A stretch of DNA of 64,000 bases from Dyella caseinilytica (GTDB taxonomy: Bacteria > Pseudomonadota > Gammaproteobacteria > Xanthomonadales > Rhodanobacteraceae): contig NZ_CP064030.1 in assembly GCF_016865235.1 (NCBI RefSeq), forward strand, positions 3,720,001 through 3,784,000. Direction: 5' to 3'. Of the stretch, positions 41,291-50,718 are shown piece by piece (the first letter of the stretch is position 1; every line of letters begins with the position of its first letter). The notes under the pieces were generated by a model. That model was not told the origin of the DNA, ran no database searches, and saw only the letters and a program-made list of their open reading frames with translations. The position numbers and the translations under genes are program-made.

Positions 41291-44179
41291 ATGAGTTCAC
41301 TGCCTGACAGCCCCCATTTCACGTCTTCTTCACCGGAAGCCATTCCGGCCGGGCTGCGTGAGACCATGGAGCGTCTGTTCCGGGCCGTTGACGCCGGCAA
41401 CGTGCTGGACATCTGCCAGGGCGCCCTGCGCCACCTGGGCCTTCAGGGCGAGCTTCGCTGGCTGCCCGCGGAATCCGGCGAGCAGCCTCCGCCCGGCCAG
41501 CTGAACCTGGCCAGAGATCCGCAAAGCCTGCAGACCCTCGCCTTCATCGGCGATCCGGCCAGCCTGAACGAGGCTGTCAGCGCCGACCTGGGCTGGTTGG
41601 GACGGCTCGCCGGCACGCGCCTGCGTCAGCTGAGCGAAACAGGGCGGCTCTATGAAGCCATCTCCCGCTTGGCCATGGCCGAACGCCTGCAGCGCGCTTT
41701 ATATGCCATCGCCGAACTGGCCGGCACCGCCCACAACATGACCGAGATGATGCAGTCCCTGCACGCCATCGTCGGGATGCTGATGTATGCGGAGAACTTC
41801 TACATTTTCCTGTACGACCCGGCCACGGACAGCGTGCGCTTTCCGTACTACGTGGACACAGTCGACCAGAAACCGCCGCTCCCGGACCAAAACTATCCCT
41901 TGCAGGACATGCGGCACAGCCTGACCTGGAACCTGCTGCAGAACGGCCAGCCGCTCATGGGCTCGGTCGAGGAACTCTCGCGGCAACTGGAAGGCCGCTT
42001 CATCCTGGTCGGGCCGCCCTGCGAACACTGGCTGGGCGTGCCGCTGCTGCGCGGCAGCCAGGTGGTCGGCGGCATCGTCGTGCAGACCTATCGCACAGAT
42101 ACGCGCTACACCCGTCATGACCGCGACCTGCTGAACTACGTCGCCCAGCACATGCAGACCGCGCTGGAACGCCGCGAAGCGCATGCCGAGCTGGAACGCC
42201 GCGTAGCCGACCGCACTGCCGCGCTACGCGCCACCAACCGCGTGCTGCGCCAGCAAGTGTTGCAGCGCCAGCGTGGCGAGCGCTTGCAGTCGGCCTTGTT
42301 CCGCATCGCCGAACTGGCCAGCGCGCCGGAAAGCCAGCAGAACTTCTACGCCGCCGTGCATCGTGTGGTGGGCGGATTGCTCTACGCTCGCAACTTCTAC
42401 ATTGCGCTGCTCGACGAAAGCGGTGAGAACATCACCTTCCCCTACTTCGTCGACGAGATCGAAACCACGCGCGCGTCCCGCCAGATCGCCAATGGTGCGA
42501 CCGAATACGTACTCAAGCACGGCAAGCCGCTGCTGGCCGATCGCGAAACCTTCGACCGCCTCGTCAAAAGCGGGGAATGCGAGCAAGTCGGTGCCAAGTC
42601 GGTGTGCTGGCTGGGTGTGCCGCTGGTGTTGGATGACAAGGTCATGGGCGTACTGGTGGTGCAGAGCTATTCGCCCAAGCACATCTATGACACGCGCGAC
42701 CAGGAATTGCTCACGTTCGTGAGCTATCACATTGCCAACGCGCTGCAGCGTAAGCAGACCAGCGAATCGCTGAAACAGGCCTACGTGAACCTGGAACGCC
42801 GCGTCACCGAACGCACGCGCGCGCTCGCGCTGGCCAATCGCGACCTGCGCGAACAGATTGCTGAGCGCGAACGCGTCGAGCGCCGGCTGATGTACGAAAC
42901 CTTGCACGATTCGCTGACCGGCCTACCCAATCGCACCCTGCTGCTGCAACGGCTCGGACAGGCCTTGCAGGCCTATCATGCTGATCCGAACAAGCTGTTC
43001 GCGGTGCTGTTTATCGATCTGGACCGTTTCAAAGTGATCAACGATTCGGTTGGCCACCTGATCGGCGATGATCTGCTGTTCCAGGCCGGCAGTCGCATCC
43101 GCGCCTGCTTGAAAACGCGCGATCTGGTAGCGCGATTGGGCGGTGACGAATTCGCCGTGCTGCTGGAAGGCATTAGCGATGTGAGCAAGGCCAGCGTGGT
43201 TGCCGAGCGCATCATCGCGGAATTGCACGTACCGTTCCGACTCGGCATCAAGGAAATCTTCACCTCTGCCTCGATCGGCATTGCGCTGCCCGGCCCGCAT
43301 TACCAGCAGCCGGAAGAGTTGCTGCGTGACGCTGACGCGGCGATGTACCGTGCCAAGGATGAAGGCCGTCATCGCGCCGCCGTGTTTGACGACCGACTGC
43401 GCCGTGAAGTGCTGTCGCTGCTGGAAATGGAAGGCGATTTGCGCCGCGCTCTGAGCCGCAACGAATTCGTGCCGTTCTACCAGCCGATTGTCAGTCTTGA
43501 TGACGGACGCACCGTGGGCTACGAAGCGCTGCTGCGCTGGCGTCACCCCGATCGTGGGCTGCTCTGTCCTGGTGATTTTCTCGCGGTGGCCGAAGAAAAC
43601 GGCAGTGCGGAAACGATCGATTGGCAGATCTTCGAGCAGGTCGCCTCGCAAGCGAGCAGGCTCGCCGGCCAGGACGGTTTTGTGAGCCTCAATGTTTCAG
43701 GCCGCCATTTCCGCCAATCCGATCTGGACGACCGCCTGCTTGACCTGTTGCGCGCGCATCGCGTCAATCCGCATTCGTTGCGCATTGAAGTGACCGAACG
43801 CACGCTGCTGGAAAACCCGGCGCAGGTCAAACGCATCCTCGACAATCTGCGCCAGCACGGCGTAGGCATTGCACTGGACGATTTCGGCACCGGCTACTCA
43901 TCGCTCAGTTATCTGCACCAGTATCCGATCGAAACGCTGAAGATCGATCGCACCTTCATCACCGAACTTGCCAACGCCGGCAGCCACAGCCTGCCTGTCG
44001 TGCGCGCCATCCAGGTGCTCGCCGATTCATTGCAGATGCAGGTAATTGCCGAAGGTATCGAAGATGAAGCGCAGCGGCAGGCACTGCGCAACATCGGTTG
44101 CCGTTACGGCCAGGGCTTTCTATTTGCCCGGCCTCAGGCGGTGGAAGTGTGGGTGGGGCAAGCTAGCACCGTGGGCTGA
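41291..44179 (+). CDS. GAF-GAF-GGDEF-EAL cyclic-di-GMP signalling protein
   Basis: 962-aa cytoplasmic protein. Two GAF sensor domains (about 140-295 and 335-480) share the pattern LLYARNFYIALLD / LMYAENFYIFLYD. Each is followed by a coiled-coil linker (ERRVADRTAALRATN, ERRVTERTRALALAN). The GGDEF domain (about 545-705) has an intact LGGDEF near residue 616; the inhibitory RxxD site is KTRD, so product inhibition is doubtful. The EAL domain (about 715-955) has intact EALLRW near 743, DDFGTGYSSL, LKIDRTFI and EGIED. Both synthesis and hydrolysis of c-di-GMP are possible. The GAF ligand is unknown. Confidence 0.93.
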   Translation: MSSLPDSPHFTSSSPEAIPAGLRETMERLFRAVDAGNVLDICQGALRHLGLQGELRWLPAESGEQPPPGQLNLARDPQSLQTLAFIGDPASLNEAVSADLGWLGRLAGTRLRQLSETGRLYEAISRLAMAERLQRALYAIAELAGTAHNMTEMMQSLHAIVGMLMYAENFYIFLYDPATDSVRFPYYVDTVDQKPPLPDQNYPLQDMRHSLTWNLLQNGQPLMGSVEELSRQLEGRFILVGPPCEHWLGVPLLRGSQVVGGIVVQTYRTDTRYTRHDRDLLNYVAQHMQTALERREAHAELERRVADRTAALRATNRVLRQQVLQRQRGERLQSALFRIAELASAPESQQNFYAAVHRVVGGLLYARNFYIALLDESGENITFPYFVDEIETTRASRQIANGATEYVLKHGKPLLADRETFDRLVKSGECEQVGAKSVCWLGVPLVLDDKVMGVLVVQSYSPKHIYDTRDQELLTFVSYHIANALQRKQTSESLKQAYVNLERRVTERTRALALANRDLREQIAERERVERRLMYETLHDSLTGLPNRTLLLQRLGQALQAYHADPNKLFAVLFIDLDRFKVINDSVGHLIGDDLLFQAGSRIRACLKTRDLVARLGGDEFAVLLEGISDVSKASVVAERIIAELHVPFRLGIKEIFTSASIGIALPGPHYQQPEELLRDADAAMYRAKDEGRHRAAVFDDRLRREVLSLLEMEGDLRRALSRNEFVPFYQPIVSLDDGRTVGYEALLRWRHPDRGLLCPGDFLAVAEENGSAETIDWQIFEQVASQASRLAGQDGFVSLNVSGRHFRQSDLDDRLLDLLRAHRVNPHSLRIEVTERTLLENPAQVKRILDNLRQHGVGIALDDFGTGYSSLSYLHQYPIETLKIDRTFITELANAGSHSLPVVRAIQVLADSLQMQVIAEGIEDEAQRQALRNIGCRYGQGFLFARPQAVEVWVGQASTVG

Positions 44180-44192
44180 GGCGGCGTGCAGG

Positions 44193-44216
44193 ATCGATGG
44201 GATTGAACCCATCGAT
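44193..44216. terminator. Hairpin between the GGDEF/EAL gene and hslO
   Basis: ATCGATGGG (44193-44201) and CCCATCGAT (44208-44216) form a perfect 9-bp stem, loop ATTGAA, in the 41-bp gap between two convergent genes. Probably a shared terminator, though T-runs are short. Confidence 0.6.
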
Positions 44217-44220
44217 GCAT

Positions 44221-45114
44221 TTACTGGACGGTAGAACTGCTGGTGGTGCTTCCGCTCAGCAGATGTTGCGCATCCACCCGATCGAACGTGTAGGTGCGTG
44301 CGCAGAACTCGCAAGTCACTTCGATGGTGCCCTGCTGCGCTTCGAGGGTCGCTTCGATTTCATCCTGCCCGAGCGAGCGCAGCATGGATTCCACGCGTTC
44401 CCGCGAGCAGCTGCAACCGAACGCCAACGGTCGCGGTTGGAACAGCCTTACCGTCTCTTCGTGATAAAGACGATAGAGCAATTCTTCGGGTGGCGTGGTG
44501 AGCAACTCCTCGCGGCCCAAGGTCGCAGTGAGATGCTCGATACGCGGCCATGCATCCTCGTCGTGCACCGCATCGCGGCCGCCTTCGCCCGGCAGCTTCT
44601 GCAGCATCAGTCCCACTGCGTGTTGACCATCGGCGGCCAGCACAATACGCGCCGGCAACTGTTCGGACTGCCGGAAGTAGTTTTCGAGCGCGCCCGCCAA
44701 TTCAGCGTGGCCGAGGTCGACCAAGCCCTGATAACGCTGCCCGCGCTCGGCATGGCCAATGGTGATCGCCATGATGGCGTCAGGCAGATCGTTCAGCGGC
44801 AGGGGCGTCGGCAAGTCGCCATTCCAGCGCGCCAGGCCGCGCAGACGCCCCGTGTCGGAGCACTCCGCGAACAGCAGCCGCAGTGCACCCGCACTCTTCA
44901 ATTCGATCGACAGTGCGCCTTCGAGCTTGATATTGCCGGTCAGCAGCGCGCTGGCAGCCAGCGATTGGCCCAGCAGTTCGCGCAGAGGCGCCGGATAGTC
45001 CGCACGGCCCGCCACTTCGCGCCAGGCCGCCCCCAGCCGAACGATCACGCCCCGAACGCCGGCGCGTTCGAGCAGAAAACGATGGAGCACATCCTCGACA
45101 AGCACGGTTTCCAC
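44221..45114 (-). CDS. hslO: Redox-regulated chaperone Hsp33
   Basis: 297-aa cytoplasmic holdase activated by oxidation. The C-terminal zinc switch has all four cysteines: C234 and C236 (CSC) and C268 and C271 (CEFC). The N-terminal substrate-binding domain carries the conserved GNIKLEG and GHAERGQRYQG stretches. The Ser/Thr-rich tail after C271 (SGSTTSSSTVQ) is a local extension. Confidence 0.95.
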   Translation of the reverse strand: METVLVEDVLHRFLLERAGVRGVIVRLGAAWREVAGRADYPAPLRELLGQSLAASALLTGNIKLEGALSIELKSAGALRLLFAECSDTGRLRGLARWNGDLPTPLPLNDLPDAIMAITIGHAERGQRYQGLVDLGHAELAGALENYFRQSEQLPARIVLAADGQHAVGLMLQKLPGEGGRDAVHDEDAWPRIEHLTATLGREELLTTPPEELLYRLYHEETVRLFQPRPLAFGCSCSRERVESMLRSLGQDEIEATLEAQQGTIEVTCEFCARTYTFDRVDAQHLLSGSTTSSSTVQ

Positions 45115-45197
45115 GTGGATTTACCTCTCAAAAGCTCAAGCGACAGTAAATGGGGATTCGCCTGGGACCCGACAATAGCCCATTAAGAATCGCCGCT

Positions 45198-45203
45198 TAT
45201 AAT
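45198..45203 (+). promoter_or_regulatory. Candidate -10 element of mtgA
   Basis: TATAAT lies 28 nt before the mtgA ATG. No good -35 sits at the right distance (the nearest, CGACAA at 45171, would give a 21-bp spacer), so this is weak. Confidence 0.35.
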
Positions 45204-45230
45204 CCGGCGGGTTTTTCTACATGCTGGGCC

Positions 45231-45977
45231 ATGGCTCATTTTCCTCCATTCCGCCGTCTGCTGCGTTACGTGGGCATCCTGATCCTGTCATGGGTGGCAT
45301 TGAGCTGGTTCGTGGTGCTGGTGCTGCGCTTCGTGCCGCCCTGGACGTCTGCGGTGATGATGGAGCGCCAGTTGGACGCGCTGACCCATGGCGAGAAGGA
45401 TTTCCACCTGCAGCACCACTGGGTGCCCTGGTCGCGCATTTCGCCCTGGGTGCCTATCGCGATGGTGGCCGGGGAAGACCAGAAATTCCCGTTCCACCAC
45501 GGTTTCGATTTCGATTCCATCCAGAACGCGATCGATGCCGCCGATGACGGCAGGCGCCTGCGCGGCGCCAGCACGATCAGCCAGCAGACCGCCAAGAACC
45601 TCTTCCTGTGGAATGGCCGCAGCTTCGTACGCAAGGGACTGGAGGCGTATTTCACGGTGCTCTTGGAGCTGACCTGGCCGAAGCAGCGCATTCTGGAGGT
45701 GTATATGAACATCGCCCAGCTAGGCGATGGCATTTACGGGGTGGGTGCGGCCAGCGATGTGTTCTTCCACGCGTCGCCAGCACAACTTGGTCCGGCGCAA
45801 GCGGCGCGGCTGGCTGCCGTTCTGCCCAACCCGGATCGCTTTCTGGTCGATCGCCCCAGCGCTTATGTGATGGAGCGCAGCCGCTGGATCGAGCAGCAGA
45901 TGAATCAGCTTGGCGGCCCGGCCTATCTGCGAGGCCGACAACCCCCACGTGACACCGAGCGGACGCGGCGACACTGA
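45231..45977 (+). CDS. mtgA: Monofunctional biosynthetic peptidoglycan transglycosylase
   Basis: 248-aa GT51 enzyme that polymerises lipid II. One N-terminal membrane helix (about 12-34) is followed by the glycosyltransferase domain. Catalytic Glu82 is in VAGEDQKFPFH; GASTISQQTAKNLFL, EVYMNIAQLGDGIYG and AARLAAVLPNP are the further GT51 motifs. The start at 45231 gives a short cytoplasmic tail before the helix; the longer frame includes promoter sequence. Confidence 0.95.
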   Translation: MAHFPPFRRLLRYVGILILSWVALSWFVVLVLRFVPPWTSAVMMERQLDALTHGEKDFHLQHHWVPWSRISPWVPIAMVAGEDQKFPFHHGFDFDSIQNAIDAADDGRRLRGASTISQQTAKNLFLWNGRSFVRKGLEAYFTVLLELTWPKQRILEVYMNIAQLGDGIYGVGAASDVFFHASPAQLGPAQAARLAAVLPNPDRFLVDRPSAYVMERSRWIEQQMNQLGGPAYLRGRQPPRDTERTRRH

Positions 45978-46050
45978 CGCTAAATCGCCGAGTCTCGCCG
46001 CGGCACGCGCACTTCGCTAGCATTCCCGCCCTACCCTTTGGATCTTCGGC

Positions 46051-47019
46051 ATGCCGCGACTTACCGTTGTCGTACCCGCCTACAACGAATCGGCCGTCCT
46101 GGCGGCATTCCATGAGCGGCTGTCCAAGGTGCTGGATCAGTTGCCGCTGCAGAGCGATGTGCTGTACGTCGATGACGGCAGCCGGGACGACACCTGGCAG
46201 ATCATGCAATCCCTTGCCACGGCCGATCCACGCGTCGGCACGCTCAAGCTGTCCCGCAACTTCGGTAAAGAATCGGCGCTCACCGCCGGACTCGACCACG
46301 TGGACGCCGACGCTGCCGTGGTGATCGATGCCGACTTGCAAGACCCACCCGAGCTGATCCCGCAACTGGTCGAGCAATGGCAGGCCGGTTATGACGTGGT
46401 CTACGCCACGCGCAGCGCGCGCGCCGGCGAAACCGGTTTGAAGCGTTTCACCGCGGCCGCGTTCTACCGGACCATGGAGATGTTGTCGGACGTCGCAGTA
46501 CCACGGGATACCGGCGATTTCCGACTGCTCTCGCGCCGCGCACTGGCCGCGCTGTCGCAGCTGCGCGAGCGACAGCGTTTCATGAAGGGACTGTTCGCCT
46601 GGATCGGCTACCGCCAGACCTCGATTAAATACATGCGCGATCCGCGCCTGGCGGGCATCACGAAATGGAATTACTGGCGCTTGATCCAACTGGCGATCGA
46701 AGGCATTACCTCGTTTTCCAGTGCGCCGCTGAAGCTTGCCACCTGGACCGGCCTGGCCGCGTCGGTGCTGGCCTTTCTGCTTGGACTGAAAGTGCTGATC
46801 AAGGCGCTGCTGGACGGCGACCCCGTGCCCGGCTACCCGAGCCTGATGGTCGTGGTGCTGTTCCTCGGCGGCATTCAGTTGCTCGCCATCGGCGTGATTG
46901 GCGAATACATCGGGCGCAATTACGCTGAATCCAAGCAGCGGCCGTTGTATTTCATTGAGGAAGAACATCTTCCCGCTGCCCGCGACCCACTTCACACCGG
47001 TGCCACGCCGGAGCGCTAG
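46051..47019 (+). CDS. GT2 family glycosyltransferase, GtrB / DPM1-like
   Basis: 322-aa membrane enzyme that would load a sugar onto undecaprenyl phosphate. The GT2 domain begins TVVVPAYNESAVL, with VDDGSRDDT and the metal-binding DADLQDPPE. The acceptor region TGDFRLLSRRA follows. Two C-terminal transmembrane helices (about 232-255 and 270-292) and the EYIGRNYAESKQRPLY tail match the GtrB family. No GtrA flippase gene is adjacent, so pathway and sugar are unknown. Confidence 0.88.
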   Translation: MPRLTVVVPAYNESAVLAAFHERLSKVLDQLPLQSDVLYVDDGSRDDTWQIMQSLATADPRVGTLKLSRNFGKESALTAGLDHVDADAAVVIDADLQDPPELIPQLVEQWQAGYDVVYATRSARAGETGLKRFTAAAFYRTMEMLSDVAVPRDTGDFRLLSRRALAALSQLRERQRFMKGLFAWIGYRQTSIKYMRDPRLAGITKWNYWRLIQLAIEGITSFSSAPLKLATWTGLAASVLAFLLGLKVLIKALLDGDPVPGYPSLMVVVLFLGGIQLLAIGVIGEYIGRNYAESKQRPLYFIEEEHLPAARDPLHTGATPER

Positions 47020-47064
47020 ACTGTCCCTCACGCGGTCATGCTGCGGCCGCTCGGGAGGTTTGGC

Positions 47065-47493
47065 ATGCGTCAGGTCAAGCACTTGCTGGTTACGAAAGGC
47101 AACGAAATTTTCGCTGTTGCGCCAGAAGCACCCGTACTGGAAGCGATCAAACACATGGCCGAACGGGGTGTCGGCGCATTGCTGGTCATGCGGGGCGAGC
47201 AACTGGTCGGTATCGTTTCCGAACGCGACTATGCACGGAAGGTGATCTTGCAAGGACGTTCGTCCGCGCAGACCGCGGTATCGGAAATCATGAGCAGTCC
47301 CGTGCTCACCGTGGAGCCGGAAACAGACGTGTTCGACTGCATGCGCATGTGTACCGACAGCCGCGTGCGCCACCTGCCGGTGGTGCAAGGCAACCGTGTG
47401 CTCGGCGTGATTTCGATCGGCGATCTGGTCAAGGAAGTGATCAGCGCGCAGGCCGAGCAGATCGACCAGCTGCAACGCTATATCACTTCGTGA
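47065..47493 (+). CDS. CBS-domain-pair protein
   Basis: 142-aa protein made of two CBS motifs (about 10-65 and 75-135), with GVGALLVMRGEQLVGIVSERD in the first and RVRHLPVVQGNRVLGVISIGD in the second. Such stand-alone pairs bind adenine nucleotides. ATG at 47065 has GGGAGG about 6 nt upstream and is preferred to 47038. Partner unknown. Confidence 0.87.
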   Translation: MRQVKHLLVTKGNEIFAVAPEAPVLEAIKHMAERGVGALLVMRGEQLVGIVSERDYARKVILQGRSSAQTAVSEIMSSPVLTVEPETDVFDCMRMCTDSRVRHLPVVQGNRVLGVISIGDLVKEVISAQAEQIDQLQRYITS

Positions 47494-47503
47494 AGCCGTA
47501 AAT

Positions 47504-47582
47504 CGGGAATCGTAACCCGTTAAAAGCGGTTGCCTGCAAGCTTGGCGCCGTCGCTCTTGCGATTCCCGATTTCCGATTCCCG
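47504..47582. repeat. CGGGAATCG repeat cluster at a convergent junction
   Basis: One unit on the plus strand (47504-47512) and two on the minus strand (47560-47568, 47574-47582), with a degenerate one between them. The inverted ones lie inside the transporter frame and encode its odd tail (GNRESEIGNRKSDG). The same unit occurs at 35849-35878. Confidence 0.55.
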
Positions 47583-48851
47583 ATTGCCGCCTTCCGGCGC
47601 CAGATCCGGCGAGGTAGCGGCTTTGCGCGCGATCCAGGCGGCCAGGCTCGATGCCACCACGCCGATCAACGCAATGCTACCCAGACTCGCGCCCCATTTG
47701 GCCAGACTACTGACGCCGCTGGTGATAATGAGATCGCCGAATCGCCACACAGCGGTTTCCACAAAGTTCTTGCCTTTGTAGCGTGTCTCGCGCGGCACGC
47801 GGGTATAGAGCGCATCGCTGGCCGGCTTGGTCATGCCGTACATGAAACCGCGCGTGCCCACCATCATCAGCGCCAGCAAAGGCACGCTGTAACCCAGCAC
47901 ACTGAGTTGCGCGTGACCGCCAATCATCACCATCACCAGCAAGGCAAGATTGATCAACTGCGGCACAACCACCGCCCATACCACGCCACGATGCACCAGC
48001 AACCAGCGTGACCAGGTCAACTGCAGGAACGCACCCAGCAAATTCACCGCCAGATCGATGTCCGCATAAAACGCCGTACGCACCGGCGCCGAAATCAGAT
48101 GCGCTTTGGCATAGTCCGCCACCAGTGCATACGCAAGGGTGCCAATGCCATCGCCTAGCAACATCAGAATCGCCATGTAGCGCAGAAATGGCCGCGACCA
48201 CAGTTCACGAATGCCGGCCCACAGCGAACCGCCGATCGCCTGCTCTGCCGTATCACCCTGCGCCTGCCGGGACGACATCTGCAGCAGAAGCAACAACGCC
48301 ACACCCAACGTGACCGCCGACACCAGCAGCAGCGGCGCCACACCGATCAGGCCGACCAGCAGACGAGTCAAGGCCGGACCACATATCGCACCCGCCATGC
48401 CGCCCAACGCGATCAATGGAAACACTTCACGTGCACGTCGGCTGTCGAACACGTCCGCCATGAAACTCCAGAACAGCGACACCACGAACAAGTTGAATAC
48501 GCTGACCCAGATGAAAAACACTGCACCAAGCACGCGTGCGCCGAGGCGATCCTGTGCAAGGAACGCAGGAATGAACCCGAGCAGGCACACGATGAAGAAG
48601 CTGTAGCTCCAGCCAAGCAAAGGCCTCCGGGGAAAACGCGCCACCAGCCAGCCAAATATCGGCGTCAACAACAGCATCGCCAAAAAGGTCGCGCCGTAGA
48701 ACAGCGGAAGCTCGGTAGAACCCACGGCCCCGACAAGCTGATCCCGCACGGGTCGCACGATGTAGTACGAGGTCAGCAGAAAGAAGAACGCCAGCGTAGC
48801 GATAAGCGGGGCGGCGTCTTTGCGTACAGTGGCAGAGGTTGGCAAGCTCAC
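47520..48851 (-). CDS. MFS-like / Npt-type transporter
   Basis: 443-aa polytopic membrane protein with about 12 hydrophobic segments. The start, TSYYIVRPVRDQL, and the central GTRGFMYGMTKPASDALYTRVPRETRYKGKNFVET resemble the Npt1/Npt2 (ATP/ADP translocase-like) branch found in free-living proteobacteria. True substrate unknown. The last 25 residues or so are encoded by CGGGAATCG repeats and are probably dispensable. Confidence 0.75.
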   Translation of the reverse strand: MSLPTSATVRKDAAPLIATLAFFFLLTSYYIVRPVRDQLVGAVGSTELPLFYGATFLAMLLLTPIFGWLVARFPRRPLLGWSYSFFIVCLLGFIPAFLAQDRLGARVLGAVFFIWVSVFNLFVVSLFWSFMADVFDSRRAREVFPLIALGGMAGAICGPALTRLLVGLIGVAPLLLVSAVTLGVALLLLLQMSSRQAQGDTAEQAIGGSLWAGIRELWSRPFLRYMAILMLLGDGIGTLAYALVADYAKAHLISAPVRTAFYADIDLAVNLLGAFLQLTWSRWLLVHRGVVWAVVVPQLINLALLVMVMIGGHAQLSVLGYSVPLLALMMVGTRGFMYGMTKPASDALYTRVPRETRYKGKNFVETAVWRFGDLIITSGVSSLAKWGASLGSIALIGVVASSLAAWIARKAATSPDLAPEGGNRESEIGNRKSDGAKLAGNRF

Positions 48852-48938
48852 TGGCAGCTTCCAGCGGAGGGCGGCGCAAGACTAGCACGCACAGTTTGCA
48901 GTGCAGCAAACATTCCATCGTTCGGTTAAGGAGCGGAA

Positions 48939-50561
48939 ATGGAGTACGACTATGTGATTGTCGGTGCCGGTTCCGCCGGCTGCGTACTTGCCCATCGCCT
49001 CAGCACCGATCCAACCAGGCGCGTGCTGTTGCTTGAAGCAGGCGGCAGCGATTGGCATCCATTGCTGCACATGCCCGCTGGCATTGCACGGCTTCCCAAC
49101 AACCGCCACGTCAATTGGAACTACGAGACCGAGCCCGAACCTGCCTTGCAGGGACGTCGCCTGTGGTGGCCGCGCGGCAAGACGCTGGGCGGCTCCAGCT
49201 CGATCAATGCGATGTGCTACGTGCGCGGCGTGCCGGCGGACTATGACGCATGGGCCGCGGCAACCGGCGACCCGCGCTGGTCATGGACGCAGGTGCTGCC
49301 ATGGTTTCTACGCAGCGAAGATAACGCGCGCGGCGCAAGCGCGTGGCACGCAAACGGTGGCCCGCTCGGCGTGTCCGATCTGCGTTACCACAATCCACTT
49401 TCCGCGGTGCTGATTGAGGCCGCCGTCAGCGCTGGATTCAGCCGCAACACCGATTTCAACGGACCCGAGCAGGCTGGCTTTGGCCTCTATCAGGTCACGC
49501 AACGCGACGGCGCACGTTGCTCGGCGGCCACAGCTTTCCTGCGTCCCGCGCGTGCGCGCGCCAACCTGCATGTGCGCACTCATGCGCAGGTGGAGCGCGT
49601 GTGCATGGAGCACGGTCGCGCCACGGGCGTCCAACTGCGTCATGGGCGTGAGCACGAAATCATTCGCGCAGGGGAAGTCATTCTGGCCGCCGGGGCGATC
49701 AATTCACCGCAGCTCCTGATGCTTTCAGGCATCGGCCCGGCCGATCATCTGCGCGAACACAGCATCACACCCGTGATGGATCTGCCTGGCGTCGGTAGCG
49801 GACTGCAGGATCACCTGGACATCTGCACGCTGGTGGGTTGCACGCAGAACATCACCTACGACCACCTCAACGAACTTGCCGCGGGCTGGCGCTATTTACG
49901 TCATCACGATGGCCCGGCCAGTTCCAATGTCGCCGAATGCGGTGGCTTTGTACGCAGTCATCTGGCCGATGACGCGCGCTGCGATTTGCAGTTCCATTTC
50001 GTACCGGCACTGCTCGATGATCACGGCCGACATCGCTTGCCCGGTATGGGTTACACCCTTCACGCCTGCTACCTGCATCCGCGCAGTCGCGGCCGACTGC
50101 GCTTACGCTCGGCCAACCCGAGGGAGCCGGTGGCGATCCACGCCGGTTACCTGAGTGATGCGGAAGACCATGATCTGGCTCGCATGATCGAGGCAGCGAA
50201 ACTCTCGCGCGACATCCTCGCGCAGCCCGCGTTCGATCCGTACCGCGGCGCACCGGTTTTTCCGGAAGCAGAACCCCGCTCGGACCATGAATGGGAGGAT
50301 TTCATCCGGCGCAAGGCCGAAACCATTTATCACCCCGTCGGCACCTGTCGCATGGGCCGGGATGAATTAGCTGTCGTGGACAGTACTTTGCGCGTGCACG
50401 GCGTGGAGCGGCTGCGGGTGGTGGATGCCTCGGTCATGCCGACGCTTCCCAGCGGCAATACCAATGCGCCCACCATCATGATTGCTGAACAGGCCGCCGC
50501 CCTGCTGCTAGCGCAGGGCGAACCATCCGCAGGAACATTCGCCCAGACCGCCGGTCCATGA
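48939..50561 (+). CDS. GMC-family FAD-dependent oxidoreductase
   Basis: 540-aa flavoenzyme of the choline-dehydrogenase-like group. The FAD-binding start is YDYVIVGAGSAGCVLAHRL, with GMC signature 1 around RGKTLGGSSSINAM and signature 2 GAINSPQLLMLSGIGP. The C-terminal catalytic region has YHPVGTCRMG (active-site His) and LPSGNTNAPTIMIAE. It oxidises an alcohol that cannot be specified; no betaine genes are adjacent, so BetA is not assigned. Confidence 0.92.
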   Translation: MEYDYVIVGAGSAGCVLAHRLSTDPTRRVLLLEAGGSDWHPLLHMPAGIARLPNNRHVNWNYETEPEPALQGRRLWWPRGKTLGGSSSINAMCYVRGVPADYDAWAAATGDPRWSWTQVLPWFLRSEDNARGASAWHANGGPLGVSDLRYHNPLSAVLIEAAVSAGFSRNTDFNGPEQAGFGLYQVTQRDGARCSAATAFLRPARARANLHVRTHAQVERVCMEHGRATGVQLRHGREHEIIRAGEVILAAGAINSPQLLMLSGIGPADHLREHSITPVMDLPGVGSGLQDHLDICTLVGCTQNITYDHLNELAAGWRYLRHHDGPASSNVAECGGFVRSHLADDARCDLQFHFVPALLDDHGRHRLPGMGYTLHACYLHPRSRGRLRLRSANPREPVAIHAGYLSDAEDHDLARMIEAAKLSRDILAQPAFDPYRGAPVFPEAEPRSDHEWEDFIRRKAETIYHPVGTCRMGRDELAVVDSTLRVHGVERLRVVDASVMPTLPSGNTNAPTIMIAEQAAALLLAQGEPSAGTFAQTAGP

Positions 50562-50718
50562 AAGCCCGGTTCACGCCCACGAGCGGCGGCCGTCCACAGA
50601 GCGTGAAAACAGCGTTGTAGCTGCGTCCGAAGTACAGGACAATCGACTGCTAACTCCCATGGACGGTTGGACCCATGACCCAAGGCGCCCTGTGGCGCCT
50701 GTAGTACCTCGGAGTCGC

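Noticed and set aside
45652..47475. A 607-codon minus-strand frame across mtgA, the GT2 gene and the CBS gene
   Set aside because: It spans three recognised plus-strand genes and the gaps between them and has no family features.
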